A stretch of 44,744 nucleotides of DNA from Phenylobacterium sp. (GCA_003136395.1 PLEH01000151.1:7871-52614); one strand, 5' to 3'; positions 17,230 through 26,774 are shown, counted from the first letter of the stretch. A program made the numbers and translations. The notes: generated by a model from the letters alone, not told the origin.

Positions 17230-17442
17230 TCAAGCCGCCACCGCGTTACGCTCGCTCAGGCGCTCCGCCATCCAGCCTTGCACCTCCGCCGCCACCCAAG
17301 CCACGCGGTTGCGGCTGATGCGAACCGGCTTTGGGAACTTCCCCTCAGCAACGGCGCGATCAACCGTCGCCGGGCTCATTGAGGTAACTTCGCAAGTGCG
17401 GGTCTTGCGCCAGAACTCCAGCGGTTCCGAGATATCGGTCAT
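17230..17442 (-). CDS. AlpA-family / excisionase-like transcriptional regulator
   Basis: 70 aa; MSPATVDRAVAEGKFPKPVRISRNRVAWVAAEVQGWMAER. Confidence 0.85.
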   Translation of the reverse strand: MTDISEPLEFWRKTRTCEVTSMSPATVDRAVAEGKFPKPVRISRNRVAWVAAEVQGWMAERLSERNAVAA

Positions 17443-17550
17443 GTCTTCTCCACCGATTAGAAGGACCCAGGGGCCCGGTGGAGTGGATGTTGCGTATGAT
17501 GCCCCTTGAGGTCAGCCGCCGCCGAAATCGCGGGGTTGCGTGAAGGGCCG

Positions 17551-18195
17551 CTAACTCTCTGACCGGCCAAGCGCGTCTCTCGCGACCAGGGCATCAACCG
17601 AGCGTCCCGCAAGCCGGTAGCGCGCCCCAGCCATCCGCGTCCGCCGCTCAAGGAAGGCGTCAGGATCGAAGTCTCTCACCCCAATCGGTTCATCCTCATC
17701 CGCACAATCTCGGATTAGCGGGCCACTGGGAAGCTGCGGCCTTTGATGCTTTCGGCGCCAGCCGGCCACGGTCGAAGCACCCACACCGAACCAAGCTTGC
17801 AGGGTCTTCACGGGGTGCGGATCGTGGATGCGCAGCGTGACGCCCCGCCAAGTGAAGCCACTTGGCTCGCACGCCATGCGATAGGCGACGGCCCAATGGA
17901 TATCTTGAAGCTCCAGCGCACCCGGCCGCGCCCTTCCGGGTGCTATAGAGTGCGCCACAGGTTCGGGCATCGAGCCCGCGCCAATTTCAGCGAAAATGCG
18001 CGCCGACCTGATCAACGCTACCTCTGGCGCCGGGTCCAATGGCTCGCGTTCAGTCAATGAGCGCCGATAGGCGTCCAGAACCTGCCCCAGGAGCGTGAAG
18101 CAGGCTTGTAGGGCCTTTGGCTCTGCAGGATACGACAAGGCCGCCCAAGAGGCAGCCTCCGCGTCAATTAGCAGTCGCCATTCGTGCCGCTTCAC
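17551..18195 (-). CDS. Hypothetical protein coupled to integrase
   Basis: GTG start in GTGA overlap with int stop; MKRHEWRLLIDAEAASWAALSYPAEPKALQACF...; C-terminal helix-turn-helix-like WFGVGASTVAGWRRKH. Confidence 0.6.
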   Translation of the reverse strand: MKRHEWRLLIDAEAASWAALSYPAEPKALQACFTLLGQVLDAYRRSLTEREPLDPAPEVALIRSARIFAEIGAGSMPEPVAHSIAPGRARPGALELQDIHWAVAYRMACEPSGFTWRGVTLRIHDPHPVKTLQAWFGVGASTVAGWRRKHQRPQLPSGPLIRDCADEDEPIGVRDFDPDAFLERRTRMAGARYRLAGRSVDALVARDALGRSES

Positions 18196-19538
18196 CGAGC
18201 CGCCTCCGCTTGAGCGGTTAGCAAGCGGAGGAGCCCAGCCCACGCCTCCAGGGCCGCCCGCTTTTCCTTTGCGTACTGGTAGAGGTTGTAATGCTGGAGG
18301 GTCACCAGCGCCCCGCCGCCCGTATCGCTCGCGTGCGCAAGGACCCGGCTCACGACATACGGCGCCACACCCAGGCGCTCGCTCGCCATGACGGTTGCGC
18401 CCGTCCGCCGCAGATCGTGGACCGTGGCCGCCGCCAGCCCGGCCGCCGCGACCGCCGCTTGCATGGCGTGGGTCATTGAGTCAGGGCGCATCGGCTTGGT
18501 TAGATCGCGCGGGCTTGGGAACACCGGATCGGGTTGCGCGCCGTCTGGCGAGTCAGCCTTGGCGAGTTTCATGGCCTCGCGGATCAGATCCCCCGCGAGC
18601 GGCGGCAAGGGGACCATGTGAGGTTGCCGCCCCTTCATGCGCGCCGCGGGGATCAGCCAAACCCCTTCGTCTAGGCTCAGCTCAGAAACCCGCATCCCGA
18701 GGATTTCGCCCCGGCGCTGTAGGAGGATCGCCGCGAGCTGTAGGGCGATAGCCATAGGGCGGCTAAGGTAGAGCGGAGAGCGTTCCTCCGACCCCTTTGG
18801 AGGCGGCAGGGTCAATCCGGCCGGCGACTCCAGGGCCCGCCAGAGGGCGACTAGCTCAGGATCGCGGAGGACCCGCACGCGGGCCGTTTCCTCAGCCAGG
18901 GCTGCAAAGCCTGTGGCGGGGTTGGCCGTGAGGCGGTCTTCGCCAATCGCATAGTTAAAGACTTGCCGGATAATAGCGTGCGTCCGGTTCGTCTGCGCCC
19001 CTATCTTGCGCTCGACCAGGCCGCGCAGGAGGGACCGCACCGCAGCGCGGTCGATAGCTTCAAGGGCCTTTTCGCCGATCACCGGGCGGACATAGCGCGC
19101 CAATATCTTGCGCTCATCGCTGATCGTGCGTTCGCCCTTCTGGCGCTTCCGGGGCTTCCACAGCCCGGTTTCGCAGGCCGTCAGGTAGGCGTCCGCCAGA
19201 TGGTTGAAGGTCCGCAGGGTTTCGGCCTTGGCGTCCGCTCGCTTCTGGCGCCGCGATCCGGCAGGGTCGGCCCCCTCCTCGACCTGCGCCCGGAGCTTGC
19301 CGACTTCCAGGCGGGCCCAGCGGAGTCCCTTTTGGTCCGAGTACTCGCCAAGCCTTAGGCGCGGCTGGCGGCCGTCCAGCGTCCGATAGCGCCACATCCA
19401 GACCCGGCGTTGTTGGCCGCGAGCGCAGGAAATCCGCAGGCAGAGGCCGCGGGCCGTTTCGTCCCAAATCTCCAGGCGTTGCCCCTCGGGCGCTCGCGCC
19501 GCCGCAATGGACTTATCGTCAAGCTTCCTGGTCGCCAT
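18192..19538 (-). CDS. int: Tyrosine recombinase/integrase with DUF4102-type arm-binding N-domain
   Basis: N-terminal Arm-DNA-bind motif, RRGEILGMRVSEL and HDLRRTGATVMASERLGVAPYVVSRVLAHASD ... Tyr catalytic region. Confidence 0.95.
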   Translation of the reverse strand: MATRKLDDKSIAAARAPEGQRLEIWDETARGLCLRISCARGQQRRVWMWRYRTLDGRQPRLRLGEYSDQKGLRWARLEVGKLRAQVEEGADPAGSRRQKRADAKAETLRTFNHLADAYLTACETGLWKPRKRQKGERTISDERKILARYVRPVIGEKALEAIDRAAVRSLLRGLVERKIGAQTNRTHAIIRQVFNYAIGEDRLTANPATGFAALAEETARVRVLRDPELVALWRALESPAGLTLPPPKGSEERSPLYLSRPMAIALQLAAILLQRRGEILGMRVSELSLDEGVWLIPAARMKGRQPHMVPLPPLAGDLIREAMKLAKADSPDGAQPDPVFPSPRDLTKPMRPDSMTHAMQAAVAAAGLAAATVHDLRRTGATVMASERLGVAPYVVSRVLAHASDTGGGALVTLQHYNLYQYAKEKRAALEAWAGLLRLLTAQAEAAR

Positions 19539-19554
19539 GGATCAGCCGCCAAGC

Positions 19555-19582
19555 TGTGCCCCAGGCCCCATTTTGGGGCACA
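19555..19582 (-). promoter_or_regulatory. Palindrome in the integrase leader
   Basis: TGTGCCCC...GGGGCACA (8-bp arms), overlapping an alternative CCCC-AAAAT-GGGG hairpin (on the minus strand). Confidence 0.5.
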
Positions 19583-19702
19583 CGGAACCGAGGCTTGATG
19601 ATGTGCGCTGATGCGCCCTGACGCGCAACCCTCTCGGAGAGTTCAGATATTGCGATTTCCCGTGGGCGGCATGAGGACCCCTGATTTAGCACCCGCAGGG
19701 CA

Positions 19703-19741
19703 TTTCAAGACCGCTGCCTTAAACCACTCGGCCACCCGTCC
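19703..19741 (-). other. tRNA-Ser 5' half / attachment-site remnant
   Basis: Minus strand GGACGGGTGGCCGAGTGGTTTAAGGCAGCGGTCTTGAAA = acceptor 5' strand, D-arm and anticodon stem/loop of a tRNA-Ser (UGA-like loop); 3' half absent, replaced by element sequence. Confidence 0.85.
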
Positions 19742-19801
19742 GGGACGCGGTGTTTAGCAGGGGTCGGGTCGGGGCTCTACTGAGGACTCGGACGGCCGAG
19801 G

Positions 19802-20440
19802 TCAGGCGGCCAGCGCCAGGGCGCGCCGGCGGCGCATCATCACGCCCAGTCCGCCGAACCCGGCGATCATCAGCGCCCAACTGGCGGGTTCGGGGGCAGT
19901 CGCACCTGAGACGCTGGTGATCAGGAAGTTCTGGCCCCCTGCTTGGGCCGTCTCTACGAAGTCGTAGTATCTGTACAGGCCCAGGCCCGGCAGGAGGTGG
20001 TTGCCCTCGTTCGATCCCGTCGCGACCGGTGTGCCGCCCGCCAGCGAGGCCGCGGTGTTCGTGCCGTAGACCTTCCAGACTTCGCCCTGCGTGGTGCTGT
20101 TGGTGCCAAACATCAGCGTTGCGGGGCTGACCCGCCCGAACAGATTGCTCATGTCGAGCTGCACGAAGCCGCTGTGGTAGTGGATCTCGTCGTCGCCGGT
20201 CGGGTCGTTGGCCAGGCCCAGGCCTTTTTCGTCGCCGCTGCCGTGCTTTCCGAAGAGGTCGGCTGTGCCCCCGGTCCAGTTGAAGCCGGATGCGTAGATC
20301 GTCAGCCCTCCGGTCGTGTAGGTCTCGGTGTTGCCGATGTTGTCCCGATGCGGCGCCAGGGAGAAATCAAAGAGGAACGTCGCCGCCTTCGCGCCGGTCG
20401 CAACCGCCATCGCCGCGCAGGCCAAAAGGATTCTCTTCAT
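19802..20440 (-). CDS. PEPxxWA-CTERM sorting-domain protein
   Basis: Signal peptide MKRILLACAAMAVATGAKAA; C-terminus APEPASWALMIAGFGGLGVMMRRRRA. Confidence 0.9.
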   Translation of the reverse strand: MKRILLACAAMAVATGAKAATFLFDFSLAPHRDNIGNTETYTTGGLTIYASGFNWTGGTADLFGKHGSGDEKGLGLANDPTGDDEIHYHSGFVQLDMSNLFGRVSPATLMFGTNSTTQGEVWKVYGTNTAASLAGGTPVATGSNEGNHLLPGLGLYRYYDFVETAQAGGQNFLITSVSGATAPEPASWALMIAGFGGLGVMMRRRRALALAA

Positions 20441-20672
20441 CGCTCGCTCCTGCCTCGCCGAAGCTTCATTGTTAATGAAGGTTAAGCTCGTTCGAAAGCG
20501 CCTTCCCCTCACACGCGAAAGTTGCCGCTGCGGCGGACGGCCTTCAGGTTCGACAAGCGGGGAACGTCGGGCCTAGGATGCGTAAGAGGCCCTGGGATGG
20601 GACCAAGATGAATGACCTGGTGATCCGCGGCGGAATAGCATCCAAAGGGGCAAGCTTGGCCGTATCTGCTCC

Positions 20673-21548
20673 ATGACCTACGCCACACTCCACATGTTCG
20701 CCTCCGAAGGCGCCACCCTGCGTGGCCGCCTCTACGCGCCCGAAGGTAAGGCTTCCCCTCCGATCGTCGTGATGGCGCACGGCTTCTCCGCCGTCGCCGC
20801 CCAGCTCGAGCCGCAGGCCACCGCCTTCGCGGCGGCGGGGTTCGCGGCCTTCGTGTTCGACAATCCGGGGTTCGGCCTCTCCGGCGGCTTTCCCCGCCAG
20901 GAGGTGGACCCGGTGCGCCAGGTGCGCGGCTACCGCGACGCGGTGAGCTACGTGCGCACCCTCGATGGTGTCGATCCGGACCGGATCGCCATCTGGGGTT
21001 CCAGCTTCTCCGGCGGCCATGTGCTGCAGGCCGGCGCCGTGGACACCCGCGTCGGCGTGGTGATCTCCCAGGCGCCCTTCATCAGCGGCTGGGAGTTGAT
21101 CGGCGGCTGGCCCAATAGCGCGGAGGTCATCGAGATGACCACGGCCGAGCGCGAGGCCCGCGGCGCCGGCGCCGAGCCCACGGTCATGAAGGTGGTGGGC
21201 CTGCCCGACGAGGCCTGCGCGCTGCCGGGTGACGACGGCTATGCCTACTTCACCACGACCGGCGGTCCGACCTGGAAGAACGAGATCACGCTCTCCTCCC
21301 TGGAACTCGCCCGCGCCCACGAGCCGGCGCTGTGGATCGAGCGCATCGCGCCCCGGCCGCTGCTGATGATCGTCGCCGACAACGACATCGTCACCCCGAC
21401 GGCCCATGCGCTGGCCGCCTTCCAGCGGGCCGGCGGGCCCAAGAAGCTGGTGACCGTCAACGGCGGCCATTTCGACGTCTATTCCGGCTCCGGCTTCGAC
21501 ACCGCCACCGGCGAGACTATCGCCTGGCTCACCGCCCACCTCGCCTGA
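20673..21548 (+). CDS. Alpha/beta hydrolase (dienelactone hydrolase-like)
   Basis: VVMAHGFSA oxyanion region, IWGSSFSGGH nucleophile elbow, NGGHFDVY His. Confidence 0.88.
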   Translation: MTYATLHMFASEGATLRGRLYAPEGKASPPIVVMAHGFSAVAAQLEPQATAFAAAGFAAFVFDNPGFGLSGGFPRQEVDPVRQVRGYRDAVSYVRTLDGVDPDRIAIWGSSFSGGHVLQAGAVDTRVGVVISQAPFISGWELIGGWPNSAEVIEMTTAEREARGAGAEPTVMKVVGLPDEACALPGDDGYAYFTTTGGPTWKNEITLSSLELARAHEPALWIERIAPRPLLMIVADNDIVTPTAHALAAFQRAGGPKKLVTVNGGHFDVYSGSGFDTATGETIAWLTAHLA

Positions 21549-21650
21549 CGCCTCAGCCCGCCTGGACCCGCCTTCAGCTCTTGTCGGCTTGCGGTCCCCG
21601 ATGGGCGGACTAGGTTTCGCGCCTCACCTTCAAGAATGAGGCGCCCTGCG

Positions 21651-22376
21651 ATGTACGACCTCCACTACTGGCCCACGCCGAACGGCAAGAAGGTCACGAT
21701 CCTGCTGGAGGAGCTGGGCGTGCCGTACAGGATCGTGCCGGTGCATATCGGCCGCGGCGACCAGTTCACCGAGGAGTTCCTGAGGATCAGTCCCAACAAC
21801 CGCATGCCCGCGCTGGTCGACACCGCCCCCGCCGGCGGCGGCGAGCCGATCAGCGTCTTCGAGTCCGGCGCGATCATGATGTACCTGGCCGAGAAGGAGG
21901 GCCGCTTCTGGCCGCAGGACACGCGCACCAAGTATGACGTCGTCCAGTGGGTCATGTGGCAGATGGCCAACCAGGGTCCGAAGACCGGCGAGCGCGGCCA
22001 CTTCAGCCGCGTGCCGCCGGAAATGGGCGATCAATCCTACGCCCAGCGCCGCTTCGCCGATGAGACCCACCGGCTCTACGGCGTGCTCAACAACCGGCTG
22101 TTCGACCGCAAGTACCTGGCCCGCGACGAGTACACGATCGCCGACATGATCTCGTATCCCTGGACGGTGAGCTGGAAGCTGCAGGGCATCGACCTCGACG
22201 AGTTCAAGTACTTCAAGCGCTGGTTCGAGGAGCTGTCCGCCCGGCCGGCCGTCGAGAAGGGTCTGGCCGTCACGACCGGCCTGCCGCCGGAGGATCCGGC
22301 CAGCCTGTCGCCCGAGGAGCAGGCCCGTCGCCGCGCCCTGCTTTACAACCAGCGCGCCCGCCCTGTCCCCGTCTAG
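21651..22376 (+). CDS. Glutathione S-transferase family protein (YghU/YfcG-like)
   Basis: MYDLHYWPTPNGKKVTILLEELGVPYRIVPV...SPNNRMPALVD...FESGAIMMYLAEK. Confidence 0.9.
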   Translation: MYDLHYWPTPNGKKVTILLEELGVPYRIVPVHIGRGDQFTEEFLRISPNNRMPALVDTAPAGGGEPISVFESGAIMMYLAEKEGRFWPQDTRTKYDVVQWVMWQMANQGPKTGERGHFSRVPPEMGDQSYAQRRFADETHRLYGVLNNRLFDRKYLARDEYTIADMISYPWTVSWKLQGIDLDEFKYFKRWFEELSARPAVEKGLAVTTGLPPEDPASLSPEEQARRRALLYNQRARPVPV

Positions 22377-22394
22377 GCTGTTGGGGGGCCTGAG

Positions 22395-23423
22395 GTGACC
22401 GAGCGCCTGCCCATCATCGACATGGCGGCCCTGTCCGAACCCGGCGACGACGCCGGCCGGGCCAGGGTCGCCGGCGAGATCGCGCGGGCCTGCCGGGCGC
22501 ACGGCTTTTTCTACCTGGTCGGCCACGGCATTGGCCCGGAGGTCATTGACGCCCTCGAAACCGAGAGCCGTCGCTTCTTCGCCCTGCCGCTGGAGGCCAG
22601 GATGGCGATCTCCATGGCCAAGGGCGGGCGCGCCTGGCGCGGCTATTTCCCGGTGGGCGGCGAACTCACCTCCGGCCGCCCGGATCTGAAGGAAGGCCTC
22701 TACCTCGGGACCGAGCTTGGCCCGGATCATCCGCGGGTTCGGGCTGGCGTTCCCATGCACGGCGCGAACCTCTGGCCCGCCCAGCTGCCCGGCCTGCAGG
22801 CCGCCGCCACCGCCTATATGAACGGCGCCACCCGGGCCGCGGCAGGTCTGATGGAAGGCGTTTCGCTGAGCCTCGGCCTCGACGCAGGGTACTTCGCCCA
22901 CGCCTACACCGCCGAGCCCACCGTGCTGTTCCGCATTTTTCACTACCCGGCGAGCGGCCCCTCAAGCGGCTTTGGCGACATCGACTGGAGCCAGTCCTGG
23001 GGTGTCGGCGAACACACTGACTACGGCCTCCTGACTCTGCTCGCTCAGGACCGCCACGGCGGTCTGCAGGTCAAGGCGCCCTCAGGTTGGATCGAGGCGC
23101 CGCCGATCGAAGGCGCCCTGGTCTGCAACATCGGCGACATGCTGGAGCGGCTGACCGGCGGACGCTTCAAGTCAACGCCGCACCGGGTCCGCAACGTGAG
23201 CGGCCACGACCGCCTGTCCTTCCCGCTGTTCTTCGACCCGGACTTCATGGCGTCCATGCACCCTCTGCCCGCCGTCGCCACCGACGCCGCCCTGCGGAAC
23301 GCCGACAAGGCCGAACGCTGGGACCGGGCCTCCGTCCACGAGTTCGAGGGGACCTACGGAGACTACCTGATGGACAAGGTCGCCAAGGTGTTTCCGCAGC
23401 TGAAGGAAACCGCGCTCGGCTAG
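22395..23423 (+). CDS. Isopenicillin N synthase-like 2-oxoglutarate/Fe(II) dioxygenase
   Basis: [12 protein letters not shown] (HxD), [19 protein letters not shown] (His), [11 protein letters not shown]. Confidence 0.92.
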   Translation: MTERLPIIDMAALSEPGDDAGRARVAGEIARACRAHGFFYLVGHGIGPEVIDALETESRRFFALPLEARMAISMAKGGRAWRGYFPVGGELTSGRPDLKEGLYLGTELGPDHPRVRAGVPMHGANLWPAQLPGLQAAATAYMNGATRAAAGLMEGVSLSLGLDAGYFAHAYTAEPTVLFRIFHYPASGPSSGFGDIDWSQSWGVGEHTDYGLLTLLAQDRHGGLQVKAPSGWIEAPPIEGALVCNIGDMLERLTGGRFKSTPHRVRNVSGHDRLSFPLFFDPDFMASMHPLPAVATDAALRNADKAERWDRASVHEFEGTYGDYLMDKVAKVFPQLKETALG

Positions 23424-24529
23424 TAGATCACGACACTTCGGATGCTCTCGCCGGCGTGCATCAGGTCGAACGCCTCGTTGATCCGCTCCAGCGGCATGGT
23501 GTGGGTGATCATCGGGTCGATCTGGATTTTGCCGTCCATGTACCAGTCGACGATCTTCGGCACATCGGTGCGACCGCGCGCGCCACCGAAAGCCGTGCCT
23601 TTCCAGACCCTTCCGGTGACAAGCTGAAACGGGCGCGTGGCGATCTCCTTGCCGGCCTCGGCCACCCCGATAATCACGCTCTCGCCCCAGCCGCGGTGGC
23701 AGGCTTCCAGCGCCTGGCGCATGACCTCGGTGTTGCCCGTGCAGTCGAACGTATAGTCCGCCCCGCCGTCGGTCAGCTTGACGAGATGGGCCACCACGTC
23801 CTCGCCGAGCGTCTTGGGGTTCACGAAATGGGTCATGCCGAACCGCCGGCCCCAGTCCTCGCGCGCCGGATTGATGTCGACCCCGACGATCATCGACGCC
23901 CCCACCAGTTTGGCGCCCTGGATCACGTTGAGCCCGATGCCGCCCAGGCCGAAGACCACCACATTGGCGCCGGGCTCGACGCCGGCGGTGTTGACGACCG
24001 CGCCCACACCGGTGGTCACCCCACACCCGATGTAGCAGGCCTTGTCGAAGGGGGCGTCGGTGCGGATCTTCGCCACGGCGATCTCCGGCAGGACGGTGAA
24101 GTTCGAAAAGGTCGAGCAGCCCATGTAGTGGAAGACCGTCTCGCCCTTGTAGGAGAACCGGCTGGTCCCGTCGGGCATCAGCCCCTTGCCCTGGGTCGCG
24201 CGGATCGCCGTGCAGAGATTGGTCTTGCGGGAAAGGCAGCTTTTGCACTGCCGGCATTCGGGCGTGTAGAGCGGGATCACGTGGTCGCCGGGTCTCACGC
24301 TGGTGACGCCCGGTCCCACTTCGACCACCACGCCCGCGCCTTCGTGGCCCAGGATCGAGGGGAACAGGCCCTCGGAGTCCTGCCCCGACAGGGTGTAGGC
24401 GTCCGTGTGGCAGACGCCGGTGGCCTTGATCTCCACCAGCACCTCGCCGGCGCGAGGACCTTCCAGGTCCAACTCGACAATTTCCAGCGGCCGCTTGGCC
24501 TCGAACGCGACGGCGGCTCGGGTCTTCAT
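23420..24529 (-). CDS. frmA: S-(hydroxymethyl)glutathione dehydrogenase / class III alcohol dehydrogenase
   Basis: [68 protein letters not shown]; zinc-binding Cys cluster. Confidence 0.95.
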   Translation of the reverse strand: MKTRAAVAFEAKRPLEIVELDLEGPRAGEVLVEIKATGVCHTDAYTLSGQDSEGLFPSILGHEGAGVVVEVGPGVTSVRPGDHVIPLYTPECRQCKSCLSRKTNLCTAIRATQGKGLMPDGTSRFSYKGETVFHYMGCSTFSNFTVLPEIAVAKIRTDAPFDKACYIGCGVTTGVGAVVNTAGVEPGANVVVFGLGGIGLNVIQGAKLVGASMIVGVDINPAREDWGRRFGMTHFVNPKTLGEDVVAHLVKLTDGGADYTFDCTGNTEVMRQALEACHRGWGESVIIGVAEAGKEIATRPFQLVTGRVWKGTAFGGARGRTDVPKIVDWYMDGKIQIDPMITHTMPLERINEAFDLMHAGESIRSVVIY

Positions 24530-24623
24530 GGGCAGGTCCTGGTGCGAGGTTTGCGGTGTCGACCATTTCCCATGCCAGCCCGCGGTTCGGCAACAGAGAC
24601 GCGCGCCGCCGCGTTAGGGCCGC

Positions 24624-24842
24624 ATGCGCCAATTTCTGATGACAGCCACTGCCCTCGCCGCCTTGAGCTTGTTCGTCTCGGGTTGCGCCAAGCCGAGCCA
24701 GACAGAGACCACCTCGACGACCGTCGCCTTGGCCGCGGCGCCGCGCACCGGCGACACCTCCCAGACTGCCGCCCTGTCGGCGCCCGCCAACGCCGACGGC
24801 ACGACCCCGTCCAGAGGCGTCGTCCCGCCCCCCAGCAGATAG
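24624..24842 (+). CDS. Small lipoprotein
   Basis: MRQFLMTATALAALSLFVSGCAKPS lipobox. Confidence 0.6.
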   Translation: MRQFLMTATALAALSLFVSGCAKPSQTETTSTTVALAAAPRTGDTSQTAALSAPANADGTTPSRGVVPPPSR

Positions 24843-24885
24843 GGCCCTTGCGGTCGCGGGCGCGGGCTGTGGTAAGCGGGGCGCC

Positions 24886-25116
24886 ATGAGCCCCGAAGAC
24901 ATCCTCGTCGATGCGCGCGGCCACCGCTGCCCGGTGCCGACGCTCAGGCTGCGCAAGGCGCTGGAGGCCGCGCCGGGCGGCGCGCGGGTGCGCCTGCTGG
25001 CCGACGACCCCATGGCGCGGATCGATGTGCCGCATTTCGCAGCCGAGGTCGGGGCCGAAATCCTGGTGCGCGACGAGATCGACGGCGGCTTCAGCTTTCT
25101 GGTGACGAAGCCATGA
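24886..25116 (+). CDS. tusA: TusA-family sulfurtransferase
   Basis: ILVDARGHRCPVPTLRLRKAL...DDPMARIDVPHF. Confidence 0.9.
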   Translation: MSPEDILVDARGHRCPVPTLRLRKALEAAPGGARVRLLADDPMARIDVPHFAAEVGAEILVRDEIDGGFSFLVTKP

Positions 25117-26011
25117 CCCGCGCCGCGTGGGTGTCGATGGAGATCTCCACCTCGGTCGCCAGCGCGCCACCGAAGAAGATCGCGTTCACGTTCCAGCTGA
25201 GCCAGATCAGGAAGATCACGACGGTGGCGATCGAGCCGTAGGTCGCGCCCAGATGGGCGATCTGTTCGACGTAGAAGGCCGTGGCCCAGGACGCGAACAG
25301 GCAGAGCGCCGCGGCGCTGAAGCCGCCCAGCAGGGACGCGCGCCAGTTCACCGGCCGCCGCGACATGGCCCAGCGGTAGATCAGGCTCATACCCAGCGTC
25401 ATGAACAGGCTGGACCAGGTCCATTCGCTGTAAAGCCACGAGACACCGCGCAGCGGCCGCAGGTCGAAGGCGGAGCCCATCACCCGCAGGCCAAAAAACG
25501 CCGCGGAGACGACGGCCAGCATGGCGAAGGTCGCCACCAGCACCAGCAGAGCCATCACGTTGAAGCCGACGAACCCCATGGGCTCGTCCTCGTCGTGGAT
25601 GAACGACAGGCCCGCCAGCATGGCCTTGAAGCCCCGATGCGCCGCGTAGAGCCCGATCAAGAGGGCGAAGCCCCCCTGGGTCGTCATCGCCACATGCGGC
25701 GCATGCGCCAGGCGCATCAGCTCCGACTGGACGATGTCGCGCGCGCCGGCGGGGATCACCCGGGCCAGGATTTCGCCCTCCCGCTCGGCCTGGGCCGGAT
25801 TGGAGAACAGGCTGTAGAGGGTGATCAGGATCGCCAGGGCGGGGAAGATCGCCAGCAAGCTGAAGAACGACACGCCGCCCGTGTAGAGCATCACGTCGCG
25901 GCCCCAGAGCCGCGTCAGGGCCCGGCCAAGCGTCAGGAGCGAGACTCGCACCCAGTAGATGGGATCCCAGTGCGCGGCCCGCAGGCGAGAGAAGAACCGT
26001 TGGGCCGTCAT
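25091..26011 (-). CDS. YihY/BrkB-family membrane protein
   Basis: Multiple TM segments, GVSFFSLLAIFPALAILITLYSLF, LLGGFSAAALCLFASWATAFYV, LIWLSWNVNAIFFGGALATEVE. Confidence 0.92.
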   Translation of the reverse strand: MTAQRFFSRLRAAHWDPIYWVRVSLLTLGRALTRLWGRDVMLYTGGVSFFSLLAIFPALAILITLYSLFSNPAQAEREGEILARVIPAGARDIVQSELMRLAHAPHVAMTTQGGFALLIGLYAAHRGFKAMLAGLSFIHDEDEPMGFVGFNVMALLVLVATFAMLAVVSAAFFGLRVMGSAFDLRPLRGVSWLYSEWTWSSLFMTLGMSLIYRWAMSRRPVNWRASLLGGFSAAALCLFASWATAFYVEQIAHLGATYGSIATVVIFLIWLSWNVNAIFFGGALATEVEISIDTHAARVMASSPES

Positions 26012-26158
26012 GGCGGCGGAAAGTGCTGAGGAACGGACTTGAGCGCAAGACGTCTGGGAAGAATTCCGTTCGAAGTGTCGGCTCTTCCGCGATCGGTTCG
26101 TCGTACCGAGCGCAAGCCGGGCCGATAGCCTGGTTCAAGCACAACAGGAGAAACCGCA

Positions 26159-26599
26159 ATGCGGGTGATGGTGATCGTAAAGGCAAATCCGGAGTCCGAG
26201 GCCGGCGCCCTGCCGAACCCCGAGTACATCGCGCGCATGGGGGCCTACAACGACGAGCTGATCGCCGCCGGCGTGATGCTCGACGCGGGCGGCTTGCGCC
26301 CCAGCGCCCGTGGCGCTCGCGTCCACCTGCGGCGAGGCAAGGCGACCGTCATCGACGGTCCGTTCGCCGAAACCAAGGAACTGCTGGGCGGCTACTGGAT
26401 CTGGCAGGTGGCCTCGCTGCAGGAGGCCATCGACTGGGCGAGGAAGGCGCCCACCGAGGGCGATCGCGAATTCAACCTGGAGATTCGGCCGTTCATGGAG
26501 CCGGAGGATTTCGCCGATGTCGCCTCGCCGGAACTGATCGCCCAGGAGCAGGGTTGGCGCGACGAGCAGGCGCGGGCGGCGCCCAAGGCGCCGGCCTGA
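26159..26599 (+). CDS. YciI-like / DGPF-domain protein
   Basis: MRVMVIVKANPESEAG...VIDGPFAETKELLGGYWIWQVASLQEAIDWARKAP. Confidence 0.9.
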   Translation: MRVMVIVKANPESEAGALPNPEYIARMGAYNDELIAAGVMLDAGGLRPSARGARVHLRRGKATVIDGPFAETKELLGGYWIWQVASLQEAIDWARKAPTEGDREFNLEIRPFMEPEDFADVASPELIAQEQGWRDEQARAAPKAPA

Positions 26600-26629
26600 G
26601 CTGGGGACGGCGTGGGCCCCAAAAAGTAA

Positions 26630-26659
26630 CGGCGCGCCACCTGTTCAGGTGACGCGCCG
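26630..26659 (+). terminator. Strong intergenic hairpin between YciI-like gene and CoA transferase gene
   Basis: CGGCGCG-c-CACCTG-TT-CAGGTG-a-CGCGCCG. Confidence 0.55.
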
Positions 26660-26774
26660 CCGATGGGCGTGTCGTTCCATCAGATTGGCCGCCGCTTCGA
26701 GGGACGGGAGAGCGCGACGAACAACCTGAGGCCACACTGTGCCTCGGTGGCTGAACCCAACCTGAACGTGTCCG

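Larger units (their letters stand above)
1..19741. mobile_element. Prophage / phage-derived integrative element, right (integrase-proximal) part; left end outside window
   Basis: Tyrosine integrase next to a tRNA-Ser 5' half; AlpA-like regulator, DnaB, HGG-motif protein, SleB-type hydrolase and large FDDL-motif virion-like protein on one strand with ATGA/GTGA overlaps; chromosomal housekeeping genes begin after the tRNA fragment. Confidence 0.88.

Noticed and set aside
20544-22943. Long minus-strand ORFs (20544-21539, 21630-22943)
   Set aside because: Antisense shadows of the hydrolase, GST and 2OG-oxygenase genes.
23172-26186. 1004-aa minus-strand ORF
   Set aside because: Shadow frame in high-GC DNA overlapping frmA, tusA and the brkB-like gene; sequence is Arg/Gly/Pro-rich without a coherent fold, and the overlapped genes have clear family motifs.
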